A DNA stretch of 41,658 bases from Bacteroidales bacterium (GTDB lineage: Bacteria; Bacteroidota; Bacteroidia; Bacteroidales; UBA932), in the NCBI GenBank assembly GCA_029009115.1, contig JAQXJU010000113.1, positions 1 through 41,658 on the forward strand. The letters run 5' to 3'. How positions within the stretch are numbered: position 1 is the first letter of the stretch; each line of letters starts with the position of its first letter. Of this stretch, positions 32,693 through 41,650 are shown in pieces. A program made the translations under genes and the position numbers. The notes below the pieces were generated by a model that was given only the letters and a program-made list of their open reading frames with translations, had not been told where the DNA came from and searched no databases.

Positions 32693-34378
32693 ATGGGCGC
32701 AACCGCTGCAATTTCTGCCATTCTGACTCTTCTGGCCGGTATTGGAATATTCCTGATAGCCTGCCATATGATGAGCACTAATCTTGAATCTGCCAGCTCT
32801 TCAAAACTCAAGGCGATGTTCGCCAAGGCTTCCGGAAGCAAGCTCCTGGGGGTCGGGATCGGAACGGTGGGAACCGCGGCAATCCAAAGTTCAGGTGCGA
32901 CGACCGTAATGACGATTGGTTTCGTCAATGCCGGAATCATCACTCTGACCCAGGCCGCTACAATCATCTATGGCGCCAATATCGGAACAACAGTCACGGC
33001 CCAGATAGTGGCTCTGGGTATGTTCTCGGGCAACGGTCTCTCTACGAGCATAATCTTTTCGGCTTTTGCCGGGATAGGCGCTTTCCTTTCCTCTTTCGCC
33101 AAGAAGCCCGGCTACAGGACTCTCGGCGGCATTCTGGCCGGATTCGGTATGCTCTTCGTCGGATTGTCTCTGATGAGCGGTTCAATGGAGGATTTTGCAG
33201 CGCTCGACGGAGTGAAACTCTTCCTTGCCGGAATCAGCAACCCTCTTCTGCTTGTGCTTATCGGAGCCATACTGACAGCAATAGTACAGAGTTCGTCGGT
33301 CGTGACTTCCATTGCTCTTGCAATGTGCGTGACAGGGCTGGTGAATCTCGACCAGGGCATATTCCTGACTATGGGCTCGAATATCGGTTCCTGCATCGTG
33401 GCTATCCTTGCCGGTGTAACGAGCGGAACCAATGCCAAGCGAACGGCTTTCATACATCTGCTGTTCAACTGTTCCGGTGTAGTTGTTTTCCTGATTATCG
33501 GCTGGCTCATTTCTCTCTTCAGCCGTGGAGATGTGAGCTTCGGGACTCTTTTCTCGGCGATGTTCCCCGGCGCTCCCCAGACCCAACTTGCAATGTTCCA
33601 CACTGCATTCAATGTGCTGACCGTTGCCTTTATGCTTCCTCTTACGGGAGCACTCGTCACCTGTGTCGAGAGGCTGGTTCCCGACAGGAAATCATCTTCG
33701 GGCACCGGGGAGTTCCGCCTTCAGTTCGTCGATGACAATATGCTCATAACCCCTCCCGTAGCCGTGGCCCAGACCAAGAAGGAGGTTATGAGAATGGCGG
33801 AACTGGCGATGGATAATTTCTACAGGAGCATCGACATCATCTCCTCGCTCGATTTCTCGAAGAAGGAAATTTTCGAAAAGACCGAAGAAGAACTCAACTT
33901 CATCAACAGGGCCCTGATAGACTTTGTAGTCCGTCTTTCAGAGAAACCTCTCAGTGAACATGATCACAAGTATCTTTCAACCTCGTACAGAACTATCCGC
34001 GACCTCGAAAGAATAGGCGACTATGCCGAGAACATTGTAGGATATGCCGATGAACTCCAGAAGGGCGGTGACAGGTTCTCGTCCAATGCCCTTGATGAGA
34101 TTGCCCGATTGAAGGACCTCGTGAAGAGTCTGTACCAGAAGGCTGAGAATGCCTATCTAGGAGAGAATATTCCTGCCCTTGTGGAGGCCAACGAAATAGA
34201 GGAACAGATAGACGACTTTACCAAGGCAATGGAGGACAGCCATATCAAGAGACTGTCTGCCGGTGAGTGCACACCTAACTCCGGTGCCCAGTATCTGGGG
34301 CTGGCCTGTGACACCGAGCGTATTGCCGACCACCTTATAAATGTGGCAAAGTCCATCAGGATCTTCAAGAAAGACTGA
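32693..34378 (+). CDS. Na/Pi cotransporter family protein with C-terminal PhoU-like domain
   Basis: The 561-residue inner-membrane protein belongs to the NptA/YjbB sodium-phosphate cotransporter family. It has two inverted membrane repeats, each carrying the signature QSS: GTAAIQSSGATT with QSS at 65-67 and TAIVQSSSVVTS with QSS at 199-201. About eight membrane segments lie within residues 5-335. The C-terminal third (about 370-561) is helical and PhoU-like, with RTIRDLERIGDYAENI and CDTERIADHLINVAKS, and probably regulates transport. I chose the ATG at 32693 (MGATAAIS); a longer frame from 32636 starts inside the hairpin loop. It stands alone and is convergent with the esterase gene. Confidence 0.92.
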   Translation: MGATAAISAILTLLAGIGIFLIACHMMSTNLESASSSKLKAMFAKASGSKLLGVGIGTVGTAAIQSSGATTVMTIGFVNAGIITLTQAATIIYGANIGTTVTAQIVALGMFSGNGLSTSIIFSAFAGIGAFLSSFAKKPGYRTLGGILAGFGMLFVGLSLMSGSMEDFAALDGVKLFLAGISNPLLLVLIGAILTAIVQSSSVVTSIALAMCVTGLVNLDQGIFLTMGSNIGSCIVAILAGVTSGTNAKRTAFIHLLFNCSGVVVFLIIGWLISLFSRGDVSFGTLFSAMFPGAPQTQLAMFHTAFNVLTVAFMLPLTGALVTCVERLVPDRKSSSGTGEFRLQFVDDNMLITPPVAVAQTKKEVMRMAELAMDNFYRSIDIISSLDFSKKEIFEKTEEELNFINRALIDFVVRLSEKPLSEHDHKYLSTSYRTIRDLERIGDYAENIVGYADELQKGGDRFSSNALDEIARLKDLVKSLYQKAENAYLGENIPALVEANEIEEQIDDFTKAMEDSHIKRLSAGECTPNSGAQYLGLACDTERIADHLINVAKSIRIFKKD

Positions 34379-34406
34379 TGGACTTGCAATACCGTTTCCG
34401 CAGCAA

Positions 34407-35951
34407 TCAGAGACTGAACGGGAATACCGGAAGACCGTCGCCGTTGTAGAGCGTTCCCTCGCACCAAGATGAGTAGCAGTAGCGTACCTTTTTCGGATCG
34501 CTTACCTTTGAGGAACTGAACACCAGGGACTCTCCCTCTATCGATACTTCTGCCGGTTGGAAGACACCGTCCGAGCCTGCCACTTCGGCGTTCAGCACCT
34601 TGTCTCGTCCATTTCCGAGATGCAGTCCACCGGCATTCGAAAGCTTTACGGTGGCCTTGCCTCCCGAGAAAGAAGCAGACTCTGCCACAGGAGCCATAGG
34701 ATTTATTTTGCTGATGCCGTAGTCCTTCGCTTCAGCCCACAAGGCAAGTCGCTCTCCTACGGGCTTCTTGCCCGGGTAATGGACGGTCTCGGTGCTCCCG
34801 CAGTCGCAGGCGTTGACTATCCCGCAATTCGGAATCAGGTCGATTGCCCTCAACTGGGCATCACGAACTCTGGGCGCCCCCAGAGGGTCGATGGAGGTGA
34901 ATGCGGCAAGCTGGACGAGGTAGAAAGGTTTCTCGGCCTTCGTGTCACCCCACAGAGTCCTCCATTCGTCCACCATTACCGAAAGCAGCCTGTCATATGC
35001 GAAGTGGTTGTCGCGGTTGCTCTCCCCCTGATACCAAAGCCATCCGCGGATACCGTAGTTGACAAGGGGCAGCACCATCCCGTTATATATCTGGGCAGGA
35101 ATCTGCTTGTCCGTATCCCCCTCCTTCTTTCCAAGGTCGGAGGTGTCCTTCCACTCGTTGTCCGTGAACTTGTCCTCCAAAGATTTCCGGCTCATCCACG
35201 CTTCGATTCTCGACCCGCCGTACGCGCAGCCTATTATTCCGATGGGGACCCCGAGGTCCTGGCTGAGCTTTCTGCCGAAAAAATACGCGACCGCCTGGAA
35301 CTCCAAGGCGGATGTCGGGTCGCTGATCCACCACTCGCCCTCATTGGTATCGTCCTTTGGGCTGTCAGATAGCTGGTATTTGCCCCTGAAATAGCGGAAC
35401 GAGGGTATCGAGGCACTCTCAAGCTCCTGCTGGTAGTTCTCCACAGGCTGCCAGTTGCCATTCGCAACGCTTCCGAATCCCCTCATCGGATGCTGCATAT
35501 TCGACTGGCCGGCAGAAAACCATACTTCTCCGACGAGCACGTCCTCGATCTTTGTACCGCCTCCCTGACTGTCTTTGATTGTCAGGGTCCAGGGAGTGAA
35601 AGAGGCCTTGGGAGTCTTGACGGCCACTACCCACTTCCCGTCCTTGCCGACCCGGACGCTGACTTTCTCCTCGCTCCAGGATGCCTGGACGGTTACTTTT
35701 GCGTCCGGAGTGGCGGTGCCCCATATCTTGGCCTCGCAGTCCTGCTGGAGCACCATATGGTCGCTGATTACATAGGGCAGGTCCAGGGTGCTTCGACCGT
35801 CCGTAACGTACCCTGAGTTGTCCTCCCCTTCCTGACCGAAAAGGTCATCCCAGGAACTGCCGTCCTTCCCGTTGGCGGGCTTGGCGCAGGAAACAATGCA
35901 CACAACAAGTGCTGAAACCAGAAGGCAGGTTCTTTTCATCATAGCCATCAT
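34407..35951 (-). CDS. Sialate O-acetylesterase-like SGNH lipoprotein
   Basis: The 514-residue protein has a lipoprotein signal peptide with lipobox IVSC and lipidated Cys22, so it should be membrane-anchored and possibly surface-exposed. After an acidic linker and a beta-rich domain (about 58-130), the SASA/SGNH esterase domain starts at VWFSAGQSNM, with nucleophile Ser150. Further blocks are GIIGCAYGGSRIEAWM and GWLWYQGESN. Family members remove O-acetyl groups from sialic acids or plant polysaccharides such as xylan; the substrate is not determined. The start overlaps the stop of the upstream glycoside hydrolase (ATGA). Residues after the Cys include GSSWDDLFG, a motif shared with that hydrolase. 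Confidence 0.88.
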   Translation of the reverse strand: MMAMMKRTCLLVSALVVCIVSCAKPANGKDGSSWDDLFGQEGEDNSGYVTDGRSTLDLPYVISDHMVLQQDCEAKIWGTATPDAKVTVQASWSEEKVSVRVGKDGKWVVAVKTPKASFTPWTLTIKDSQGGGTKIEDVLVGEVWFSAGQSNMQHPMRGFGSVANGNWQPVENYQQELESASIPSFRYFRGKYQLSDSPKDDTNEGEWWISDPTSALEFQAVAYFFGRKLSQDLGVPIGIIGCAYGGSRIEAWMSRKSLEDKFTDNEWKDTSDLGKKEGDTDKQIPAQIYNGMVLPLVNYGIRGWLWYQGESNRDNHFAYDRLLSVMVDEWRTLWGDTKAEKPFYLVQLAAFTSIDPLGAPRVRDAQLRAIDLIPNCGIVNACDCGSTETVHYPGKKPVGERLALWAEAKDYGISKINPMAPVAESASFSGGKATVKLSNAGGLHLGNGRDKVLNAEVAGSDGVFQPAEVSIEGESLVFSSSKVSDPKKVRYCYSSWCEGTLYNGDGLPVFPFSL

Positions 35952-37552
35952 TTAAGTTTTCCGTCAAAATATCTGATGAGGTCGTAAACGTTGAAGTTGA
36001 CTTCACGCATAAACTTGGCGAGCGTGGGGTACATTTTGTAGTAATTGTCGTACAGGCCCTTGTTCGCAGGCATATTGTCATTGTCGCTTCCGTCGTCGTC
36101 CTGGTACTTGAACCAGGTCCAGCCGACGCAGTTCTTGGCTTCGAGAAGTCCGAGGGTGAAGTGCTGGTAGGCATAGGCCCTTTCCTTCTGGGTAGGGACG
36201 CACCAGCCTGCACCGGAGGTGTTCGGGAGGTCGGAATCCTCGACTCCCTTCGTGTAGAACTCGGTGACCATAAATGGCTTGTCAGCCCAGTTTCCCCAGT
36301 CCTTGACAGCCCCCGTAAGTTCGGGAGACCAGCGGGAGTAGTAGTTGATCGAGACTATGTCGCAGTAACGTCCGGCAGCCTCGACTACCTGCTGGACGTA
36401 CTTGGGATAGCCGTGCAGGCGAGTCCCGACATACATCAGCCCTGAGGCATACTTGTCCACCGCGTTGCGGACAGCCTTGTAGTACTTCTCCGCCATCACG
36501 CCGGCAAACTCCCTTCCGAGTGCCTCGGTATAGGCGGTGGCATTCTTTGACTGCATGAATTCGGTGGCGCCCTTCTTGGCGAGGTCGTTGTTGTCGGTTA
36601 TTGCGAGACAGGATTTAAGCAGGGTGTAGGAGAAGTTGATTTCGTTGTCGGAGAAGAATCCGAGACAGTTCTTTTCATACCTGTATTCGTCGAATGCACT
36701 GCTCTTGACATACTCCTCACACCAGGCCGGCCAATCGGGATGGAACACCAGGCAGGCTTCGTAGGTGTCGCTTCCGCCGGGCCACTGGCCTCCGTTCTTG
36801 GCACTCCTGAACTTTGAGAGAAAGCCGAAAGAGGGGCAGAGTATGATTGGTGTATTGCCGTGGGTCTTGTTATAAGCCACCATAGGGGAGTAGGCGTTGG
36901 TGCAGAAGGCTCCCGTAGAGTGGATTCCGGTCTCGGCCAGTTCCTGGCGGCAGACATCTATCCATACCTGGTCGTTGCCCTGGAAACGCTCGTTGAACGC
37001 GGCGGCGTTCCGAGCGGAGGAACCGTGGCGGAAAGAGGTCACGCCCCTCTCGTAATGCACGTACCCTTCGGGGTCGATGATCCACCAGCGGCCGTCGATT
37101 TTTTTCGTGTAGAACCTTCCGGTAACTTCCTGACGCGGCATCGTGAGAGTGCTGCCCCACTTGTTTGTGAGGGTCTTGTATTTCTCATATGTCTTGGTTT
37201 CGGTCTCGTAACCGACCATATTGTGGACTATGCGCGCCTTCTCTTCCTTCCACGAAGGAACCTTTCCCGGAGTTGCGGCAGGGCAGCTGCCACTATAGTA
37301 CTTGACCTTAATGGGATTGTACCTTGTATGGTTCAGTGAAGGAGAGTAGAACTCCTCGGCTCCGGCTTCGGGATACTGGTAGTCATCTTCGGCCTGCTCG
37401 ACTGTCCTTACGTAATCGATGGTCTCGTCTTTGTTCTCGTTGCCGCCCCAGAGGTCCTCGTAAGAGCTGCCACCGGACTTTTCTTCCTTGCCGCAGGCTA
37501 CCATCAAGGCGATGCCGAGGATTGCGGCCAAAAACAATTTCAGTTGTCTCAT
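35948..37552 (-). CDS. Agarase-like clan GH-A glycoside hydrolase lipoprotein
   Basis: I chose the ATG at 37552, which gives a lipoprotein signal peptide (MRQLKLFLAAILGIALMVAC, Cys20) and 534 residues; the frame extends upstream to 37660 but across the promoter. The catalytic barrel begins near GRWWIIDPEGYVHYERGVTS. The proposed acid/base is Glu304 in FFSDNEINF and the proposed nucleophile Glu431 in MVTEFYTKG; their spacing of 127 residues fits clan GH-A. INYYSRWSPEL and a Trp-rich VGWTWFKYQDDDGS near the C-terminus are also visible. The look is that of GH50-type agarase-like proteins, but the family and substrate are uncertain. It leads a two-gene operon with the esterase and carries GSSYEDLWG after the Cys. 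Confidence 0.78.
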   Translation of the reverse strand: MRQLKLFLAAILGIALMVACGKEEKSGGSSYEDLWGGNENKDETIDYVRTVEQAEDDYQYPEAGAEEFYSPSLNHTRYNPIKVKYYSGSCPAATPGKVPSWKEEKARIVHNMVGYETETKTYEKYKTLTNKWGSTLTMPRQEVTGRFYTKKIDGRWWIIDPEGYVHYERGVTSFRHGSSARNAAAFNERFQGNDQVWIDVCRQELAETGIHSTGAFCTNAYSPMVAYNKTHGNTPIILCPSFGFLSKFRSAKNGGQWPGGSDTYEACLVFHPDWPAWCEEYVKSSAFDEYRYEKNCLGFFSDNEINFSYTLLKSCLAITDNNDLAKKGATEFMQSKNATAYTEALGREFAGVMAEKYYKAVRNAVDKYASGLMYVGTRLHGYPKYVQQVVEAAGRYCDIVSINYYSRWSPELTGAVKDWGNWADKPFMVTEFYTKGVEDSDLPNTSGAGWCVPTQKERAYAYQHFTLGLLEAKNCVGWTWFKYQDDDGSDNDNMPANKGLYDNYYKMYPTLAKFMREVNFNVYDLIRYFDGKLK

Positions 37553-37581
37553 CAGATGATTCGATTGGTTATTAATATCTG

Positions 37582-37589
37582 CAAATATA
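37582..37589 (-). promoter_or_regulatory. -7 promoter element for the glycoside hydrolase/esterase operon
   Basis: On the minus strand TATATTTG followed by CA lies about 30 bases before the ATG at 37552. No TTTG is present at 20 bases upstream, which fits a promoter that depends on an activator such as the divergent hybrid regulator. The position supports the shorter start. Confidence 0.6.
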
Positions 37590-37646
37590 GGCAAATTGAG
37601 CCGCCCGACGCTTAAAAAATCGTACGGAATAATATCATAAAAAACC

Positions 37647-37672
37647 GAAGAAGACCTCAAAGCGAAAAAGAC
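37647..37672 (+). repeat. Imperfect direct repeat in the divergent control region
   Basis: GAAGAAGAC (37647-37655) and GAAAAAGAC (37664-37672) differ at one base and are 17 bases apart, ending four bases before a degenerate -7 box of the hybrid regulator gene. AraC-type proteins bind direct repeats, so this may be an operator. The region is purine-rich, so chance is possible. Confidence 0.3.
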
Positions 37673-37676
37673 TTGC

Positions 37677-37684
37677 TATCTTAG
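37677..37684 (+). promoter_or_regulatory. Degenerate -7 element upstream of the hybrid regulator
   Basis: TATCTTAG differs from TAnnTTTG at one base and lies 24 bases before the regulator ATG. The mismatch suggests weak or regulated expression. Confidence 0.4.
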
Positions 37685-37708
37685 TGTGTCCATGTAATTG
37701 TTGACACT

Positions 37709-40700
37709 ATGCCAAATAGACTTCTTGCCCTCATCCTCATACTGGCAGCTCAGGTTTTCTCCTATGCCCAGGGTCAGCTGCACCTGCGCAATATCGGCGC
37801 GGCCGAAGGAATTCCGAACAATATGGTTGCCACCGCATATCAGGACGAATTCGGAATGATGTGGATAGGAACACAGGACGGACTCATCCGCTACGACGGC
37901 ACGAGCATGGAAATTTTCCGTCCAGAGGAAGGAAATCCCAACAGCATCTACAACAACAATATAAAGGCCATCTGCGGAGACCGCAAGGGTAGCGTCTATG
38001 TCATCAGCAAGTTCGCCCTGTGCCGCTTCGACATTCGCAGCGAACGGTTCGAGACCATCTACGAAAAAGGCATCCAGTCGATTTTCTACGATGGCAATGA
38101 CCTGCTGGTAGCCCTCGGTCACAAGGTTCTCAAACTCAAGGACGGAAAACTCGAAGATTATCTAGACCTCGGGGACTACGGCAATCATGTTTTCGAAATC
38201 TTCCGAGCCTCAGATGGCATCCTGTATGTCGGAAACGACAACGGAATCTACTCCGTGGACAGCAACGGCAAAGTGTCCCAGGAGTACAGGAACACGAGGG
38301 TGATTTCCTTCTACGAGGATTCCAGAAGGAATATCTGGGCGGGAACCAGGGAGCACGGTGTCCTGATATGCAGCCCGACCGGCAAATGGCGCAGTCTGGA
38401 CCACGAACACAACGGCATCAGTTCCAATTACGTACGCTCGGTCTGCGAAGATGAATTCGGAAACATATTCATCGGCACGCTCGGCGGTCTGGACGTCTAT
38501 TTCCCCTCGGAGCAGAAAATAGTTGAACTCTCCCAGCAGAGGAAAGTGGAGCAGATGTCCGTTTACAAGATAATACGAGACGACCAGAACACCCTGTGGA
38601 TCTGCACCAAGGGCGGAATATTCCTATACAACAGTAAACAGATATTCTATACCTCGCACGATGAGGTCTTCTTCGACGACCGTACCCTCATAATAAAGGA
38701 TATGGTCGAGAACGACAGCCACTACTTCTTCGGCACAGAGGAAAACGGACTGGTGCGCGTCTCGAAATCCAACCTCAAGGCCGAATTCTACCCTTCGCGG
38801 ACGGGGCTTTCCTCGCTGAACATAACCGGACTGTATATGGAACCCGACGGCAACACTCTCTGGGTCGGGACAATGCTCGGAGAGATGAACCGTGTGGATC
38901 TTCGCACCGGTGCCGTACGAGTGTATTCCAAACCCTCGGACTATGTCAGCGACATCTGTCCCTACGGTGACAAACTGATTCTCGCCTGCCGCAGGAATGT
39001 TTACTCGATGGACAAGAAGACAGGGGAGTTCGAACTTATATCCACTTCCCCGTACATCAATGGGATGCACCCTACCAGCATATATATCGACAAGGATGAC
39101 AACTGCTGGATTGCCGTATCGGAAGGTCTTTTCCGGCAGAATCTGCGCACCGGGGAGGAAAAGGCATATTTCTTCGAGGACAAGTCCGTTCTCGGGACCT
39201 CCCGCGTCCACGTCGCCAAGCAGGACAGTATGGGCCGACTGTGGTTCGGTACCACCGGCAGCGGACTGCTGCTGTACCATCCCGATACCGACTCGTTCTC
39301 GTCCTACACCACCGGAAACTCCCTTCTGGCGAACAACTATATCTGGTCCATAGAGGAATCTCGCAGCGGCTACATCCTGCTGACTGACAACAGCGGTTTC
39401 GCCCGCTTCGACCCCGAAAACGAACTGTTCTACAACTACAACTCCGAGTACGGGTTCCCGATAATGTTCTTCTCCACCAACGGACTCTACGTGGATCGCA
39501 GCGGCGAGATATTCGTCTCCGGCTACAAGTCGCTGATTTCCTTTCGCGAGAACCGTCTTCCTGACTACGTAGCCCCGTCACGGCTGTATTTCAACGCCCT
39601 GGAAACAGACGGAGAATACGAAAGCCTGCTGTATGCGGACAGAATCGATCTCAGGGGAGGGAACACCAGCTTCTCGCTTAAGACCGCGACCCCCGACTTC
39701 CTCTATTCCAACGGGGTGGAGTACAAACTTGAAGGGTTAGACGACGGTTGGAACAAGTCGCGCATCGGCGAGAGGATAGTCTATTCCAATCTCGCTCCGA
39801 AGTCCTACCGGCTCGTCGCCAGATGCGTCGAACCGGTCACGGGAGCAGTATCCGCCCTCCGCACCCTCGACATCCGGGTTCATCCGAAGTGGTTCTGGAC
39901 CAATGCCGCAAAGATCATCTACCTGATTCTGCTGCTGACCACGCTATTCACGATGATGCATTTCTACATGTCCAGGGTCCGTCTCACGGCCTCCCTGAAC
40001 TACGAAAAACGCGAGAAAGACAGAATCCAGGAAACGAACCAGTCCAAGTTGCAGTTCTTTACCTATGTCTCCCACGAACTGCGTACTCCGGTGACTCTGA
40101 TTCAGAGCCAGGTCAACAGCCTGCTGGCCAAAAACAACATTCCGCCGTTCATCTACAACCGTATCCTCGGAATCAACCGCAACCTCGGGAAAATCAACTC
40201 CCTGCTCGGGGAATTGCGGGATTTCCGAAAACAGGAACAGGGCGGAAAGATTAATCTTCTGTTCACTCACCAGGACATCATCCCTCAGCTCGAGCGCATC
40301 TCCCTGGTATTCAGCGAATATGCCCAGTCCTCCGGAATCGAGTTCGCCTTCGAGAACGACTGCCCCTGCGAGTCCGGGGATACCGGCACAACTTCCTGGG
40401 ATGCCGGTACCACGATCTGGTACGATCCGGACCAGATGGAAAAGGTTGTGTACAACCTGATATCCAATGCTCTGAAGAACACTCCCAAGGGCGGAAGTGT
40501 GAAGCTGAAGGCGTCAATTGGGGACGACTGCGTCAAGATATCCGTCTCCGATACTGGCAGAGGTATTCCTCAGCAGTATCTGGAATCGATTTTCGATCCC
40601 TTCTTCCAAGTTCCGGGAAACCCTTCGGGAGAGCAGGGGACAGGTCTGGGACTGGCGATAACCAAGGGAATAGTGGATGCCCACGGAGGCCGCATCAGTT

Positions 40701-41650
40701 GCAAGAGCATCGAGAACGTTGGTTCAACCTTCACTGTGAGTCTTCCGCTTGGAGACAGCCACGTGCCCGAGGAACAGAAGACAGCCGGAAACGAGGCTCC
40801 ATCCCCTTCTGAAAAGGAAGAACTGCCTGTGCTGGACGACAAGTTTATCGAAGGAGTTCTCAAGACGCGCGGAGACATCCAGCCTTCGATACTGATAGTC
40901 GAGGATAACGATGAACTCAGGGATTATCTGGGGACTCTCTTCGCGCCGATCTATTCGGTAACCCTCGCAAAGGACGGGCTGGATGCCTGGGAAAAACTCG
41001 AGCACAATGTCCCGGACCTTATTCTGTCCGACTTGATGATGCCCGGGATGGACGGGAACGAACTTTGCGCCAAGGTTAAGAACAATTTCTACACCAGCCA
41101 CGTCCCCGTCGTGATACTGACCGCCAAGGTGGCTGAGGAGTCTATTCTGGAAAGCCTGAGGAGCAGCGCGGATGACTATATAGTAAAGCCTTTCAACGCG
41201 AAGATACTGATTTCCAAGTGCAACAACCTGGTAAACACCCGTCTTGCCCTGCAACGCAAGTATGCGTCCTCGTCACTGGGCGAGCCCGATCTGGTGGCGA
41301 CGAACGAGATAGACAGGGACTTCATCGAGAAAGCCACCAGAATAGTGCGTGAGAATCTCACGGATCCGTCTTTCGACGTAACGAGGTTTGCAACTGAAAT
41401 GGCGCTTGGCCGCACCAGGCTCTTCGACAAGCTGAAGGGCGTGGTCGGCCAGACGCCTAACAAGTTCATAATGACCATCCGTCTCAAATACGCGAGGGAG
41501 CTGCTTTCCGGTCCCGAGGATATCTCCGTAAACGAAGTCTCCTATATGACAGGATTCAGCTCCCCCAGCTACTTTATCAAGACCTTCAAGTCTTGCTACG
41601 GCATCACGCCGTCAGCCTTCAAGGCTTCTACTCAATCGTCACAAGCTTGA
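37709..41650 (+). CDS. Hybrid two-component system sensor kinase/AraC-type regulator (HTCS)
   Basis: This 1313-residue protein joins a whole two-component system in one chain. A signal peptide (1-22) leads to a periplasmic sensor of Reg_prop-type propeller blades (about 25-620, with repeats such as MMWIGTQDGLIRYDG and LWFGTTGSGLLLYH) and a Y_Y_Y domain (about 625-730). One membrane segment lies at 732-754. Cytoplasmic parts are a kinase with YVSHELRTP (His789) and TGLGLAITKG, a receiver with ILIVEDND and phospho-acceptor Asp1108 in LSDLMMPG, and a C-terminal AraC-type DNA-binding domain (about 1205-1310, ending FSSPSYFIKTFKSCYGITPSAF). HTCS proteins bind oligosaccharides and activate adjacent polysaccharide genes, so the divergent hydrolase/esterase pair is the likely target. 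The gene appears complete. Confidence 0.95.
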   Translation: MPNRLLALILILAAQVFSYAQGQLHLRNIGAAEGIPNNMVATAYQDEFGMMWIGTQDGLIRYDGTSMEIFRPEEGNPNSIYNNNIKAICGDRKGSVYVISKFALCRFDIRSERFETIYEKGIQSIFYDGNDLLVALGHKVLKLKDGKLEDYLDLGDYGNHVFEIFRASDGILYVGNDNGIYSVDSNGKVSQEYRNTRVISFYEDSRRNIWAGTREHGVLICSPTGKWRSLDHEHNGISSNYVRSVCEDEFGNIFIGTLGGLDVYFPSEQKIVELSQQRKVEQMSVYKIIRDDQNTLWICTKGGIFLYNSKQIFYTSHDEVFFDDRTLIIKDMVENDSHYFFGTEENGLVRVSKSNLKAEFYPSRTGLSSLNITGLYMEPDGNTLWVGTMLGEMNRVDLRTGAVRVYSKPSDYVSDICPYGDKLILACRRNVYSMDKKTGEFELISTSPYINGMHPTSIYIDKDDNCWIAVSEGLFRQNLRTGEEKAYFFEDKSVLGTSRVHVAKQDSMGRLWFGTTGSGLLLYHPDTDSFSSYTTGNSLLANNYIWSIEESRSGYILLTDNSGFARFDPENELFYNYNSEYGFPIMFFSTNGLYVDRSGEIFVSGYKSLISFRENRLPDYVAPSRLYFNALETDGEYESLLYADRIDLRGGNTSFSLKTATPDFLYSNGVEYKLEGLDDGWNKSRIGERIVYSNLAPKSYRLVARCVEPVTGAVSALRTLDIRVHPKWFWTNAAKIIYLILLLTTLFTMMHFYMSRVRLTASLNYEKREKDRIQETNQSKLQFFTYVSHELRTPVTLIQSQVNSLLAKNNIPPFIYNRILGINRNLGKINSLLGELRDFRKQEQGGKINLLFTHQDIIPQLERISLVFSEYAQSSGIEFAFENDCPCESGDTGTTSWDAGTTIWYDPDQMEKVVYNLISNALKNTPKGGSVKLKASIGDDCVKISVSDTGRGIPQQYLESIFDPFFQVPGNPSGEQGTGLGLAITKGIVDAHGGRISCKSIENVGSTFTVSLPLGDSHVPEEQKTAGNEAPSPSEKEELPVLDDKFIEGVLKTRGDIQPSILIVEDNDELRDYLGTLFAPIYSVTLAKDGLDAWEKLEHNVPDLILSDLMMPGMDGNELCAKVKNNFYTSHVPVVILTAKVAEESILESLRSSADDYIVKPFNAKILISKCNNLVNTRLALQRKYASSSLGEPDLVATNEIDRDFIEKATRIVRENLTDPSFDVTRFATEMALGRTRLFDKLKGVVGQTPNKFIMTIRLKYARELLSGPEDISVNEVSYMTGFSSPSYFIKTFKSCYGITPSAFKASTQSSQA

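Noticed and set aside
31388..32767. Open frame of 459 codons on the minus strand over uxuA
   Set aside because: It is antisense to mannonate dehydratase, has no domain pattern, and extends over the hairpin region. It is a by-product of codon bias.
34379..34406. Terminator between the cotransporter and the esterase gene
   Set aside because: The 28-base convergent gap has no stable stem or T-tract that I can see.
37553..37660. 36-residue N-terminal extension of the agarase-like hydrolase
   Set aside because: It would cover the TATATTTG promoter element and place a lipoprotein signal peptide internally. The ATG at 37552 gives a proper signal peptide.
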